A DNA stretch of 44,067 nucleotides, taken from NCBI RefSeq assembly GCF_900102225.1, contig NZ_FNBF01000016.1, positions 1-44,067 on the forward strand, in the 5' to 3' direction. A program made the translations under genes and the position numbers. Source of the stretch: Eubacterium pyruvativorans (GTDB lineage Bacteria; Bacillota; Clostridia; Peptostreptococcales; Anaerovoracaceae). Position 1 is the first letter of the stretch, and the number at the start of each line of letters is the position of its first letter. Positions 7,088-15,167 of the stretch are shown piece by piece. Below the pieces are notes generated by a model that saw nothing but the letters and a program-made list of their open reading frames with translations, was not told the DNA's origin and searched no databases.

Positions 7088-8332
7088 TTAAGCAGCCTTG
7101 GAACGAATCGTCTTCAGGTGGCAGCGGACGGCGGCTTCCTTGATGATGTCCACGGCCAGATCGCACTGTTCTTTCGTGACAATCAGCGGCGGAACCATTC
7201 GGATGATGCTGTCTCCGATGGCGGTGATCAGCAGCCGCTTTTCGAAGCACAGGTGCTTGATTTCCGTTGCATCCACGGTATCGTCGAATTCGACACCGAC
7301 GAACAGGCCCTGGCCTCTCGCTTCCTTGATGTATGGAACTTCCCGGTTCAGTTTCTCAATGAAGTAGGAGCCTACTTCCTTTGCATTGCCCGGGAGATCC
7401 AGACGCTGAAGCTCGTCGATCTCTGCCAGAGCTGCGGCGCAGCAGACCGGGTGTCCGCCGAAGGTGGAGCCGTGGGAGCCGGCGGTGAATGCTTTCGAAA
7501 CTTCTTTTGTGGCACAGATGGCGCCGATCGGCATGCCGCCTCCCAGTGCCTTTGCCATGGAGACGATGTCCGGCTTGATGCCGTAATTCATGTAGGACAT
7601 CAGTGCACCGGTTCTGCCCCAGCCGGACTGAACCTCATCCAGGAGAAGCAGGAGATGGTGCTCATCGCAGTATTTCCGGAGCCCGGTCATGAATTCTTTT
7701 GTGGCCGGATACACGCCGCCTTCGCCCTGTACCGGCTCGATCATGATGGCGATGGTGTCTTCTGTACATGCATCGATGAAGGACTGAAGGTCATTGAATC
7801 TGGCATAGGAGAAGCCGGCCTCCATCGGACCGAAGCCCTGCTGACAGGCGTTGTCCGGCTGCCCGGTTGCGGACATGGAGCCGAAGGTTCTGCCGTGGAA
7901 GCTGTGGGCGGCGGTGACGATGTGATACTTGGACGGACCGTATTTCTCGATGCCGTATTTCCGGGCCATCTTGATCATGGCCTCATTGGCTTCTGTTCCG
8001 GTGTTCTGATAAAAAATCTTGTCCATTCCGATCGACGTGCAGATCTTCTTTGCCAGCAGCGCCTGCGGAATCGTATACGGATAGTTAAAGGTCTGCATCA
8101 GCTCTTTGGCCTGATCCTGCACCGCTTTGACAACGGCCGGATTGCAGTTGCCCGCTGCGTTTACTGCGACGCCGGCGTAGAAATCCAGGTACGGCGTGCC
8201 CTTTTCATCGTAGAGGTACATGCCTTCTCCCCGCTCTGCGACGAAGTCGAACCGGTCGTATGTCTCGATCATGTACTCGTTGACCATGTCCTTGATTTCT
8301 TCTGCTGTGTAACCTGTGCTTTCCAGTTTCAT
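7088..8332 (-). CDS. Class III PLP aminotransferase (acetylornithine/4-aminobutyrate type)
   Basis: 414 residues from ATG 8332, chosen because AAGGGGG stands nine bases upstream and the family N-terminus matches; a longer open frame reaches 8470 without a ribosome site. PLP-site residues are clear: the NTGTEANEAMIK phosphate loop (about 110-121), LDEVQSGWGRTG with D232, and SMAKALGGGMPIG with the Schiff-base lysine K261. The family moves the terminal amino group of acetylornithine, ornithine, GABA or similar onto 2-oxoglutarate. No arginine or GABA genes are nearby, so argD cannot be assigned. Its own upstream region has palindromes that may bind the Crp-like regulator encoded at 10778-11524. 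Confidence 0.9.
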   Translation of the reverse strand: MKLESTGYTAEEIKDMVNEYMIETYDRFDFVAERGEGMYLYDEKGTPYLDFYAGVAVNAAGNCNPAVVKAVQDQAKELMQTFNYPYTIPQALLAKKICTSIGMDKIFYQNTGTEANEAMIKMARKYGIEKYGPSKYHIVTAAHSFHGRTFGSMSATGQPDNACQQGFGPMEAGFSYARFNDLQSFIDACTEDTIAIMIEPVQGEGGVYPATKEFMTGLRKYCDEHHLLLLLDEVQSGWGRTGALMSYMNYGIKPDIVSMAKALGGGMPIGAICATKEVSKAFTAGSHGSTFGGHPVCCAAALAEIDELQRLDLPGNAKEVGSYFIEKLNREVPYIKEARGQGLFVGVEFDDTVDATEIKHLCFEKRLLITAIGDSIIRMVPPLIVTKEQCDLAVDIIKEAAVRCHLKTIRSKAA

Positions 8333-8466
8333 TTCAATGACCCCCTTATTATTACCAACATATTCAAACGTGTCATTGTGCCACCCGGTTTCATACTGTA
8401 ATCGGATGAATTGTTCTGATGGGGATATTGTAGCAATGAAACGGGAATTCGTGTCTGTGTTGCAGT

Positions 8467-8492
8467 ACAATTAGAATTGTGTTTTGTCACAA
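8467..8492. promoter_or_regulatory. Overlapping palindromes upstream of the aminotransferase
   Basis: ACAATT-AG-AATTGT (8467-8480) and TTGTG-N6-CACAA (8477-8492) overlap by four bases. The second has the 5-6-5 layout of Crp/Fnr-family operators, and a Crp/Fnr-type regulator is encoded 2.3 kb away on the same strand. On the minus strand a TACAAT -10-like box lies about 30 bases downstream. The 327 bases between the aminotransferase start and the dipeptidase stop hold these sites, promoter-like sequence and the dipeptidase terminator. Confidence 0.45.
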
Positions 8493-8608
8493 ATTATCCG
8501 GAATGACGCCGGGGAAATTGTGGTTGATCCCCAGGATTTGGGAGATGGCTGTGCAGAAATCGTCCAGGCATCCTGTGCTCCTGCATTTTCCGTGCGGAAC
8601 GCAGGACG

Positions 8609-8646
8609 AAAAAAACGGGAGTGTCATGATCGTGATGACACTCCCG
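8609..8646 (-). terminator. Terminator of the DUF819/dipeptidase operon
   Basis: On the minus strand CGGGAGTGTCAT pairs perfectly with ATGACACTCCCG around a seven-base loop, followed by seven T residues. Confidence 0.92.
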
Positions 8647-8659
8647 AAAATAATGTGCT

Positions 8660-9367
8660 CTACAGTTCGAAAATTCCGTTGTACAGAGCCGGCTGCCCGG
8701 TCACATGGGCCCAGTTCTTGTCACCGTACTCGAAATGCCACCATTCGGAAGGCAGGTTGGTGAAACCGGCATTTAGCATGATGTTATAGAGCAGGCGGCG
8801 GTTGCTGCGAATGGTCTCTGCATCCGGCAGGGACTGAGCCGCCTCGGTTTCGTAATAGGCCGCCCGGGTTCTGTCGGAGAAGGCATCGAATCCGCAGCCC
8901 ATTTCCAGTTCGTTTCCCGAAGGGTCCAGCAGGGTCAGATCCACAGCGCCTCCCGTTGTGTGGGCCGGCGGCAGATCTCTGTCCGGAATCGGGTTTGCCA
9001 CGAACTTGTTGATGAACTGATGCTGCTCCTCTTCCGGCAGGCCTTCCAGGTGGAAATCCCGGATCACATCAGCACTGTAGGAGATGAACAGTTCCTTCTG
9101 CAGTGCGAACGGGCGCCAGGCGTCCCAGATCCGGAAGCGGTAGCCTTCCGGAAGTTTCTCCGCAGCGTTCTGCAGCATGTCCCATGCCTCCTTGCGAAGG
9201 AGGCATCGGGATTCCGCATTCTGAAATCCCAGAACCGGATAGAGCATCCGAATATCGATTCTGTCGTTCTCTTCCACGGGAACCAGCGGAGAATCAATGA
9301 AAGCCGTTTCGGTATAATTTTCCAGGTCCGGCAGGATGGGGATCGGCTTCTCAGTATACTGTGTCAC
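8660..9367 (-). CDS. VanX/DdpX-type D-alanyl-D-alanine dipeptidase
   Basis: 235 residues from GTG 9367 (GGGAGG eight bases upstream). The peptidase M15D zinc site is complete: H136 and D143 in HTTGGAVDLTL, H211 in SEWWHFEYGD with catalytic E208; R85 in WDAWRP matches the substrate-binding arginine. The enzyme hydrolyses D-Ala-D-Ala. No signal peptide is seen, so it acts in the cytoplasm. There is no vanH, vanA or vanRS nearby, so the likely role is use or recycling of peptidoglycan-derived dipeptide, as for E. coli DdpX, rather than glycopeptide resistance. It follows the DUF819 gene by 18 bases and shares its terminator. Confidence 0.9.
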   Translation of the reverse strand: MTQYTEKPIPILPDLENYTETAFIDSPLVPVEENDRIDIRMLYPVLGFQNAESRCLLRKEAWDMLQNAAEKLPEGYRFRIWDAWRPFALQKELFISYSADVIRDFHLEGLPEEEQHQFINKFVANPIPDRDLPPAHTTGGAVDLTLLDPSGNELEMGCGFDAFSDRTRAAYYETEAAQSLPDAETIRSNRRLLYNIMLNAGFTNLPSEWWHFEYGDKNWAHVTGQPALYNGIFEL

Positions 9368-9385
9368 TCTATCGCCTCCCTGTCA

Positions 9386-10627
9386 CTATGCACCCAGAAT
9401 GCCGCCGATGACAACGCCCAGGTAAGTACCGATGACGTAGCCGAAGGTGCCGACCAACATGATCGGGCCTACCAGCTGGCTCCAGCCCTGGGAAATCGCC
9501 ATGCCGGCTGCGGTGGTCGGGCCGCCGATGTTCGCATTGGATGCCAGGATGCAGTCTTCCAGGTCGAAGTGCAGCAGCTTGCCGCCGATGAAGCAGAAGA
9601 GCATGTTGACAACAACCATGATGGCTGTGAACAGCAGCAGGGCCGGTGTCTGGGTGATGATCTGGTAGAGGGACGCCGGAACACCGATGACGAACAGGAA
9701 CAGGTAGATGAAATATGTGCCGATTTCCTGGGAACCGTTCAGCTTCTGTACCTGCTTCTCACCGTATGTCGCTACGATCATGGACAGGGTGGTGATCCAC
9801 ACGTACTGGGATCCGAAGAAGGTGTTGCACATCTTCAGAACCGTGTTGCTGGTCGGGATGACGTGGGCGATGCCCATGGAGATCAGATTCGACAGGAATA
9901 CGATCACCACGGCATAAGCCAGGTTCAGTGCGATATCCTTCAGAGAGATGTCCTTCCGGCTCCAGTATGCCGCCGCCTGTGTCTGGGAGTCTCCCAGGCC
10001 GTTCTTCTCTACTTCATCGATATGCGGATGGGTGTAGTGGCTCCGGAAGAATTTCAGCCCGGCGAACAGGATCAGAACGAAGAAATAGATGGCCATCAGC
10101 AGGTTGTCTGCCACGGTGGTGGCGCCGATGGTGCCGCCGCTGACCTTGAACTGGGTGGCCAGTGCTGCGAAGTTCACGCCGCCGCCGATATAGGAACCGG
10201 TCATCATGGCCGCTACGCCGGCAGCTTCCGGAACGTGGTTGTGCAGCAGCTTGTAAGCCAGGAGCGCGCCCAGGCAGGTGCCCACCGCGCCGATCAGGAA
10301 GACAATCATGACGCGGCCGGTCTCTTTCCAGATCTTCTTCATGTTGCACTGAAGAAGCAGCAGCGGAATGCCCAGCGGAACCGCATATCCCCAGATGATG
10401 TCATCATACAGGGTGCTGTTGGTCGGCAGAATACCGATGTTGGACAGAACCAGTGCCATGATCAGTGCCAGAATGGCGCCGGACAGTTTCGAAGCCCATG
10501 TGTACTTCTGCTCCAGGTAGATGGCGATGGCCACACTGACCACCAGCACGAACAGCAGGGCCCAGTTGTCATCCGGAGAGATCAGTGACGGCCTCCCCAG
10601 TGTGCTCTGAAAGAATGAATTCAACAT
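9386..10627 (-). CDS. DUF819-family integral membrane protein
   Basis: 413 residues with about ten hydrophobic spans. The DUF819 (YjcL-like) signature is visible as two related halves: MTGSYIGGGVNFAALA (about 141-156) and LASNANIGGPTTAAGMA (about 363-379), each in a G/N-rich re-entrant-like loop. The family is thought to be transporters of unproven substrate. Its place directly before a D,D-dipeptidase suggests it carries a cell-wall dipeptide or D-amino acid. ATG 10627 has AAGGAG six bases upstream; a promoter is at 10692-10720. Confidence 0.88.
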   Translation of the reverse strand: MLNSFFQSTLGRPSLISPDDNWALLFVLVVSVAIAIYLEQKYTWASKLSGAILALIMALVLSNIGILPTNSTLYDDIIWGYAVPLGIPLLLLQCNMKKIWKETGRVMIVFLIGAVGTCLGALLAYKLLHNHVPEAAGVAAMMTGSYIGGGVNFAALATQFKVSGGTIGATTVADNLLMAIYFFVLILFAGLKFFRSHYTHPHIDEVEKNGLGDSQTQAAAYWSRKDISLKDIALNLAYAVVIVFLSNLISMGIAHVIPTSNTVLKMCNTFFGSQYVWITTLSMIVATYGEKQVQKLNGSQEIGTYFIYLFLFVIGVPASLYQIITQTPALLLFTAIMVVVNMLFCFIGGKLLHFDLEDCILASNANIGGPTTAAGMAISQGWSQLVGPIMLVGTFGYVIGTYLGVVIGGILGA

Positions 10628-10651
10628 AATAACTCCTTTCTATATACCCAT

Positions 10652-10677
10652 GCCGGGAGGATGACTGTTGTCCCGGC
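10652..10677 (-). promoter_or_regulatory. Leader hairpin of the DUF819 operon
   Basis: GCCGGGA (10652-10658) and TCCCGGC (10671-10677) pair around a 12-base loop. It lies in the 5' leader between the promoter and the ribosome-binding site and has no T-run, so it may stabilise the mRNA or regulate translation. Confidence 0.4.
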
Positions 10678-10691
10678 GTGTTCTATTCAGT

Positions 10692-10720
10692 ATTGTCTGA
10701 TAATTGCGTGAAAAACTCAA
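10692..10720 (-). promoter_or_regulatory. Promoter of the DUF819/dipeptidase operon
   Basis: On the minus strand TTGAGT (10715-10720) and GACAAT (10692-10697) are separated by 17 bases, about 65 bases before the DUF819 ATG. Confidence 0.55.
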
Positions 10721-10777
10721 TAGCATTTCATAGAAAGAGGGTTGTATTTTGCGTTTTTTTGTAAAAACGGGGAAATC

Positions 10778-11524
10778 TCAGGCCGGGAAATTGGTCTTCG
10801 GCTCAGCAAGGATGCGGAAGGTGCGGTTCTTGCTTTCAATCAGTCCCTCCTTCTTCATGGCGCCGATTTCCCGCATCAGGGAGGAGCGGTCCACCATGAG
10901 GTATTCGGCCAGCTGGCCCAGAGAAATCGGGATCGTAAATGGGCGATCGAGCTGCAGTTTCGCCTTTGTCGCCCTATCTGCCCCGCCGGGAGTCTTCCCC
11001 GGCCCCTCTCCCGCCGGTTCTTCACGCTCGGGCTGCCGGGACCGGACATGCTTCAGATAGGTCAGGAGTTTCTCCCGGATGGTACTCTGGCTGAGGATGG
11101 AAAGACGCATGGTGAGTTCCTGAGATTTCTGGGCGGTCATCATGAAGAGGTTGCTGATGAGCTGGCTGTGATGGGCGCACAGCTCGGCGCAGGGAGTGAT
11201 GATGTGGTCATAGTCCAGATAGATGACAGTGCAGTCGGTGGTGGCGCGGACCAGGTAGACGAAGTTATCCAGGGGCAGGGAGAAGAGCTGGCCGAAGACC
11301 GCACCCTTTTCGTAGCTCTCCAGCAAAAAGATTTCGCCCTCTTCGTTCAGAATTTCCAGCCGGGCCGTGCCTTCGGACAGAACGGCCACCTTGTCCGGCC
11401 GGCCTCCCTCGTAGGTGAGAATGAGGGCGCCCCGGGCATAGCTGCGGGTCAGGGGATGGAAGCAGGGGATCATCCGGTCCAGGGATTCCCGGCTGATGTG
11501 GTCCAGCAGTCTGACTTTCTCCAT
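10778..11524 (-). CDS. Crp/Fnr-family transcriptional regulator
   Basis: 248 residues from ATG 11524, preferred over ATG 11548 because AAGGAG lies between them at the right distance. A cyclic-nucleotide-binding-type beta barrel occupies about 15-115 (PDKVAVLSEGTARLEIL, GAVFGQLFSL), then the dimer helix and a winged HTH (about 195-240: ISLGQLAEYLMVDRSSLMREIGAMKKEGLI). A proline/glycine-rich insert (about 163-190) separates the dimer helix from the HTH, which is unusual. The N-terminal Fe-S cysteines of Fnr are absent, and the phosphate-binding Arg-Ser of Crp is not evident, so the effector is unknown. It is divergent from the acyl-CoA dehydrogenase/flavodiiron operon and upstream of the DUF819 operon, so either may be its target. 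Confidence 0.88.
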   Translation of the reverse strand: MEKVRLLDHISRESLDRMIPCFHPLTRSYARGALILTYEGGRPDKVAVLSEGTARLEILNEEGEIFLLESYEKGAVFGQLFSLPLDNFVYLVRATTDCTVIYLDYDHIITPCAELCAHHSQLISNLFMMTAQKSQELTMRLSILSQSTIREKLLTYLKHVRSRQPEREEPAGEGPGKTPGGADRATKAKLQLDRPFTIPISLGQLAEYLMVDRSSLMREIGAMKKEGLIESKNRTFRILAEPKTNFPA

Positions 11525-11737
11525 CGCAGTGCTCCTTCCTTCCGCCAATGCGGCGGACTGCCGTGATACAGATTGTGTGCATTTCAGAACTTTTTTTCAT
11601 CATATCACCAAAAAGTTGCAAATACCACAATTTTCGTGTTTCATACAGAGTACAATTGCATCATGAAAATTCAGAAAATAATGTATCGTTTCCCGGCGGA
11701 ATAACCGGGGGACGGACTGGAAATCAGGAGGTGACAT

Positions 11738-13669
11738 ATGCTGTTCAAAACGACTGAGGCGCACGAAGCGTTCCGGGAGAAAGTCAGAGCATTTGCGGAA
11801 GAGGAAATCAAACCCATTGCCTTCAAGCTGGATCAGGGAAATGAGTTCCCCCATGAAGCTGTAGCGAAGATGGCAGAGCTGGGGCTCATGGGGATTCCGT
11901 ATCCGAAGGAGTACGGCGGCGCCGGGCTGGACGTGCTGAGCTACGCCATTGCAGTGGAAGAACTGGCCCGGGTGGACGGCGGTGCAGGGGTGATTCTGTC
12001 GGCCCACACTTCGCTGGGTGCCTATCCGATTGCCGGGTTCGGAACGGAGGAGCAGAAGAAAAAGTATCTGGTTCCTCTGGCAAAGGGTGAGAAGTTAGGG
12101 GCGTTCGGCCTGACGGAGCCGAATGCGGGATCCGATGCCAGCGGAACGGAGACGACAGCGGTTCTGGAAGGGGATCACTACGTACTGAACGGCGGAAAGA
12201 TCTTCATCACCAATGCGCCGATTGCGGATATCTACGTGGTGTTCGCCGTCACCACCCCGGGAATCGGCTCCCACGGGATCAGCGCATTCATTGTGGAGAA
12301 GGCGTATGAGGGATTCGAGTTCGGCGACCATTATGACAAGATGGGCATCCGCTCCTCCTCCACGGCTGAGCTGATTTTCAATGATGTGAAGGTGCCGAAG
12401 GAGAATCTGCTGGGGCACGAAGGCGAGGGATTCAAGATCGCCATGGCCACGCTGGACGGCGGCCGGATCGGCATCGCAGCCCAGGCGCTGGGTATCGCAC
12501 AGGGCGCTTTCGAGCATGCCAGAGAATATGCGCTGGAGCGGGTGCAGTTCGACATGCCGATCGCATTCCAGCAGGTGAACCAGTTCAAGTTCGCAGATAT
12601 GGCCATCAAGCTCCGGAACGCCAGGTTCCAGGTCTACTCGGCGGCGGAACTGAAGGAAGCCCATGAGTCGTACGGCATGGAAGCGGCTATGGCGAAGGCC
12701 TATGCTTCGGAGATCGCACTGGAAGTCTGCAATGACGCCCTGCAGATCTACGGCGGCAACGGTTTCCTGAAGGGCATGGAAGTAGAGCGGGCTTATCGGG
12801 ATGCCAAGATCACCACGATCTATGAAGGAACGAACGAGATCCAGAGAATCGTCATCGCCGCCCACATTCTGGGGAAGGCGCCGAAGATGAACGTGGTTTC
12901 CGGAAAGCAGAAGGGGCCGATCACCGGCATCCGGAAGAAGGAAATTTACAGCAAGGGAAGTGCGAAAGAACGGGTGGACCATCTGGTGGAAGCGCTGAAA
13001 GCGGACGGGTATGACTTCACCGTGGGAATCGATCCGATGACGCCGATTTCCGAGGCGGACCGGGTGGTTTCCGCCGGAAAGGGAATCGGAGAGAAGAAGA
13101 ACATGAAGCTCATAGAGGATCTGGCGAAGCAGGCCGGTGCGGCCATCGGTTCTTCCCGTCCGGTGGCGGAAACCCTGAAATATCTGCCGCTGGACCGCTA
13201 TGTGGGCATGTCGGGACAGAAATTCAGCGGCAATCTGTACATCGCCTGCGGCATCTCCGGGGCGGGTCAGCATCTGAAGGGCATCCGGGAGGCTACCACC
13301 ATTGTGGCGATTAACAAGAACAAGAATGCGCCGATTTTCAAGAATGCGGACTACGGCATCGTGGGAGATGTGATGGAAATTCTGCCGCTGCTGACGAAGG
13401 CGCTGGACAACGGGGAAGAGAAGAAACCGGCACCGCCGCGGGTGAAGATGCGGAAGGCGACGGTGCTGAAGGAGCCGTCCCACTGGACGACCTACGTGTG
13501 CGACGGATGCGGCTACGAGTATGACCCGGCAGTGGGAGACCCGGAGGGCGGCATCAGTCCGGGAACAACCTTCGAAGCACTTCCGGAGGAGTGGATCTGC
13601 CCGGTGTGCGGCGAGGCGAAGACGGCATTTACCGAAGTGGAAAAAGTATCGAGTAAGGAGGATCAGTAA
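11738..13669 (+). CDS. Acyl-CoA dehydrogenase / ETF-alpha FAD domain / rubredoxin fusion
   Basis: 643 residues in three modules. Residues 1-385 are a complete acyl-CoA dehydrogenase with the FAD/substrate loop [10 protein letters not shown] (124-133), the segment YGGNGFL (338-344) and catalytic base E363 in [10 protein letters not shown]. Residues about 410-555 are the C-terminal FAD-binding domain of ETF alpha ([34 protein letters not shown]). Residues 585-632 are rubredoxin with C588, C591, C621 and C624 binding iron. Electrons taken from acyl-CoA could pass by the ETF flavin to rubredoxin within one chain. ETF beta and the ETF alpha N-terminal domain are missing. AGGAGGTGA precedes ATG 11738. 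TACAAT at 11651-11656 may be the -10 box. The stop overlaps the flavodiiron start (TAATG), so both are made together. Confidence 0.93.
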   Translation: MLFKTTEAHEAFREKVRAFAEEEIKPIAFKLDQGNEFPHEAVAKMAELGLMGIPYPKEYGGAGLDVLSYAIAVEELARVDGGAGVILSAHTSLGAYPIAGFGTEEQKKKYLVPLAKGEKLGAFGLTEPNAGSDASGTETTAVLEGDHYVLNGGKIFITNAPIADIYVVFAVTTPGIGSHGISAFIVEKAYEGFEFGDHYDKMGIRSSSTAELIFNDVKVPKENLLGHEGEGFKIAMATLDGGRIGIAAQALGIAQGAFEHAREYALERVQFDMPIAFQQVNQFKFADMAIKLRNARFQVYSAAELKEAHESYGMEAAMAKAYASEIALEVCNDALQIYGGNGFLKGMEVERAYRDAKITTIYEGTNEIQRIVIAAHILGKAPKMNVVSGKQKGPITGIRKKEIYSKGSAKERVDHLVEALKADGYDFTVGIDPMTPISEADRVVSAGKGIGEKKNMKLIEDLAKQAGAAIGSSRPVAETLKYLPLDRYVGMSGQKFSGNLYIACGISGAGQHLKGIREATTIVAINKNKNAPIFKNADYGIVGDVMEILPLLTKALDNGEEKKPAPPRVKMRKATVLKEPSHWTTYVCDGCGYEYDPAVGDPEGGISPGTTFEALPEEWICPVCGEAKTAFTEVEKVSSKEDQ

Positions 13670-14880
13670 TGCATTGCGTGAGAAATGTGACAGAAGACCT
13701 CTACTGGGTCGGCGCCAACGATAAGCGGCTCCATCTGTTTGAAAGCATCCATCCGATTCAGGATGGGGTATCCTATAACTCTTATCTTCTGATGGATGAG
13801 AAAACCGTCCTCTTCGACACGGCGGATCTGTCGGTGGTGAAACAGTTCCTGGAAAACGTGGCTTACGTGCTGGGAGACAGGCCGCTGGACTATATGGTGA
13901 TCAATCATCTGGAGCCGGATCATGCGGCTTCCATGGATGAGGTCCTTCTCCGTTATCCGGGGGTGAAGGTGGTTTCCACGGAGAAGGCATGGCTGCTGAT
14001 GAAGCAGTTCGGCATGAATGTGGAAGACGAGAACTTCGTTCAGGTTCAGGAAGGGGACCGGCTGAAATTCGGAAAGCACGAAGTGACGTTCGTGGCTGCG
14101 CCGATGGTGCACTGGCCGGAGGTCATGGTGACCTATGATCTGACGAACGGTGTGCTCTTCAGCGCAGACGCCTTCGGATCCTTCAAGTCTCTGGACGGCG
14201 CTCTGTTCGCTGACGAGGTGGATTTCCGGGGCGAGTGGATCGGCGAGGCGCGGCGGTACTACACCAACATCGTGGGAAAGTACGGTCCGCAGGTCATGGC
14301 CCTGCTGAAGAAGGCCCGGACCATCGACATCAAGATGATCTGTCCGCTTCACGGACCGGTGTGGCGGGAGGATATCGGATGGTTCCTGGACAAATATGTG
14401 CACTGGGCCACCTATACGCCGGAAGAGAAGGGCGTCATGATCGTCTATGCCTCGATGTACGGCAATACGATGAATGCGGCGAACATCCTGGCTTCCAAGC
14501 TCCATCAGAAGGGATTCCACAATATCCACATGTACGATGTGGCGGAAACCCATGTGTCCGAACTGATCAGCCAGGCGTTCCGGTACAGCCATATCGCCAT
14601 TCTCTCCGTGACCTATAACCTGAACGTCTTCCCGCCGATGCAGAGTTTCATCGACGACATGAAGCGGCTGAATCTCCAGAAGCGGGTGATCGGCGTAGTG
14701 GAGAATGGATCCTGGGCGCCGCAGGCAGGAGCGCTGATCTGTGAGGAAATGGATGAAATGAAGCAGATGACCGTGCTGAACGAGCAGGTTTCCCTCCTGT
14801 CCTCTGTGAACAGGACCACGGAAGAGGAACTGGACGGGCTGGCAGACAGCATCATCGAATCTATGAAACAGGACTATTAG
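13669..14880 (+). CDS. Flavodiiron protein (O2/NO reductase, FprA type)
   Basis: 403 residues: metallo-beta-lactamase-like diiron domain (1-250) then flavodoxin domain (254-395, YASMYGNTMNAA FMN loop). All expected iron ligands are visible: H80, E82, D84 (NHLEPDH), H148, D167 and H228. Such proteins take electrons from rubredoxin or a reductase and reduce O2 to water or NO to N2O. It has no rubredoxin or reductase domain of its own; the upstream fusion supplies a rubredoxin, and the one-base overlap (TAATG) behind GTAAGGAGG means equal synthesis. The pair therefore looks like a cytoplasmic oxygen or NO scavenging chain driven by acyl-CoA. Confidence 0.95.
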   Translation: MHCVRNVTEDLYWVGANDKRLHLFESIHPIQDGVSYNSYLLMDEKTVLFDTADLSVVKQFLENVAYVLGDRPLDYMVINHLEPDHAASMDEVLLRYPGVKVVSTEKAWLLMKQFGMNVEDENFVQVQEGDRLKFGKHEVTFVAAPMVHWPEVMVTYDLTNGVLFSADAFGSFKSLDGALFADEVDFRGEWIGEARRYYTNIVGKYGPQVMALLKKARTIDIKMICPLHGPVWREDIGWFLDKYVHWATYTPEEKGVMIVYASMYGNTMNAANILASKLHQKGFHNIHMYDVAETHVSELISQAFRYSHIAILSVTYNLNVFPPMQSFIDDMKRLNLQKRVIGVVENGSWAPQAGALICEEMDEMKQMTVLNEQVSLLSSVNRTTEEELDGLADSIIESMKQDY

Positions 14881-14892
14881 TTGGAAACTGTT

Positions 14893-14947
14893 GCCCGAAG
14901 CGGGATTCTGCTTCGGGCTTCGCTTTTCTTTTTGACAAAAAGAAAAG
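14893..14947 (+). terminator. Terminator after the flavodiiron gene, plus a perfect 25-bp palindrome
   Basis: GCCCGAAGC pairs with GCTTCGGGC (14893-14918), followed by TTCGCTTTTCTTTTT. The T-rich tail is itself the left arm of a second perfect inverted repeat: CTTTTCTTTTTG (14923-14934), one central A, and CAAAAAGAAAAG (14936-14947). On the minus strand the second palindrome would also end in T-rich sequence. Confidence 0.85.
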
Positions 14948-15081
14948 GGGCAGGGCTTCCGGACTAAACGTGCAGCACGCTCTCCGAAAACAAGGCGGAT
15001 TTTCCGGTCAGGAAGACCCGGTTCATCTTCATTGCAAGCCGGGAGAAAAGTTCTGTAAATGCGGGTGCTGGAATGAAATGG

Positions 15082-15109
15082 TTGAATATTCGCTGTATTG
15101 ATGTATCAT
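15082..15109 (+). promoter_or_regulatory. Promoter of the MtaA-like gene
   Basis: TTGAAT (15082-15087) and TATCAT (15104-15109) are 16 bases apart, about 60 bases before the ATG. Confidence 0.5.
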
Positions 15110-15114
15110 GAATA

Positions 15115-15128
15115 ATACAAGGTTGTAT
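15115..15128. promoter_or_regulatory. Operator-like palindrome at the MtaA-like transcription start
   Basis: ATACAA-GG-TTGTAT is a perfect 14-base palindrome beginning five bases after the -10 box, where a repressor would block initiation. Flanking GTATCA (15103-15108) and TGATAC (15137-15142) form a second, outer dyad. No regulator gene is adjacent. Confidence 0.4.
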
Positions 15129-15167
15129 CTATACTCTGATACGTAGAACTGTCGATAGGAGACCGTT

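Noticed and set aside
7088-8332. Aminotransferase as arginine biosynthesis argD
   Set aside because: No other arginine genes nearby and class III substrates cannot be told apart by eye.
7118-8401. 427-residue plus-strand open frame opposite the aminotransferase
   Set aside because: It is the exact complement of a gene with a full PLP site; GC-rich codon bias keeps the opposite strand open.
8660-9367. VanX-like gene as vancomycin resistance
   Set aside because: No vanH, vanA or vanRS genes are adjacent; a peptidoglycan dipeptide role fits better.
8960-10588. 542-residue plus-strand frame opposite the dipeptidase and DUF819 genes
   Set aside because: His/Gln/Asp-rich composition typical of antisense frames, and it spans two well-supported genes.
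12095-13483. 462-residue minus-strand frame inside the triple fusion gene
   Set aside because: Antisense shadow; no ribosome site or domain.
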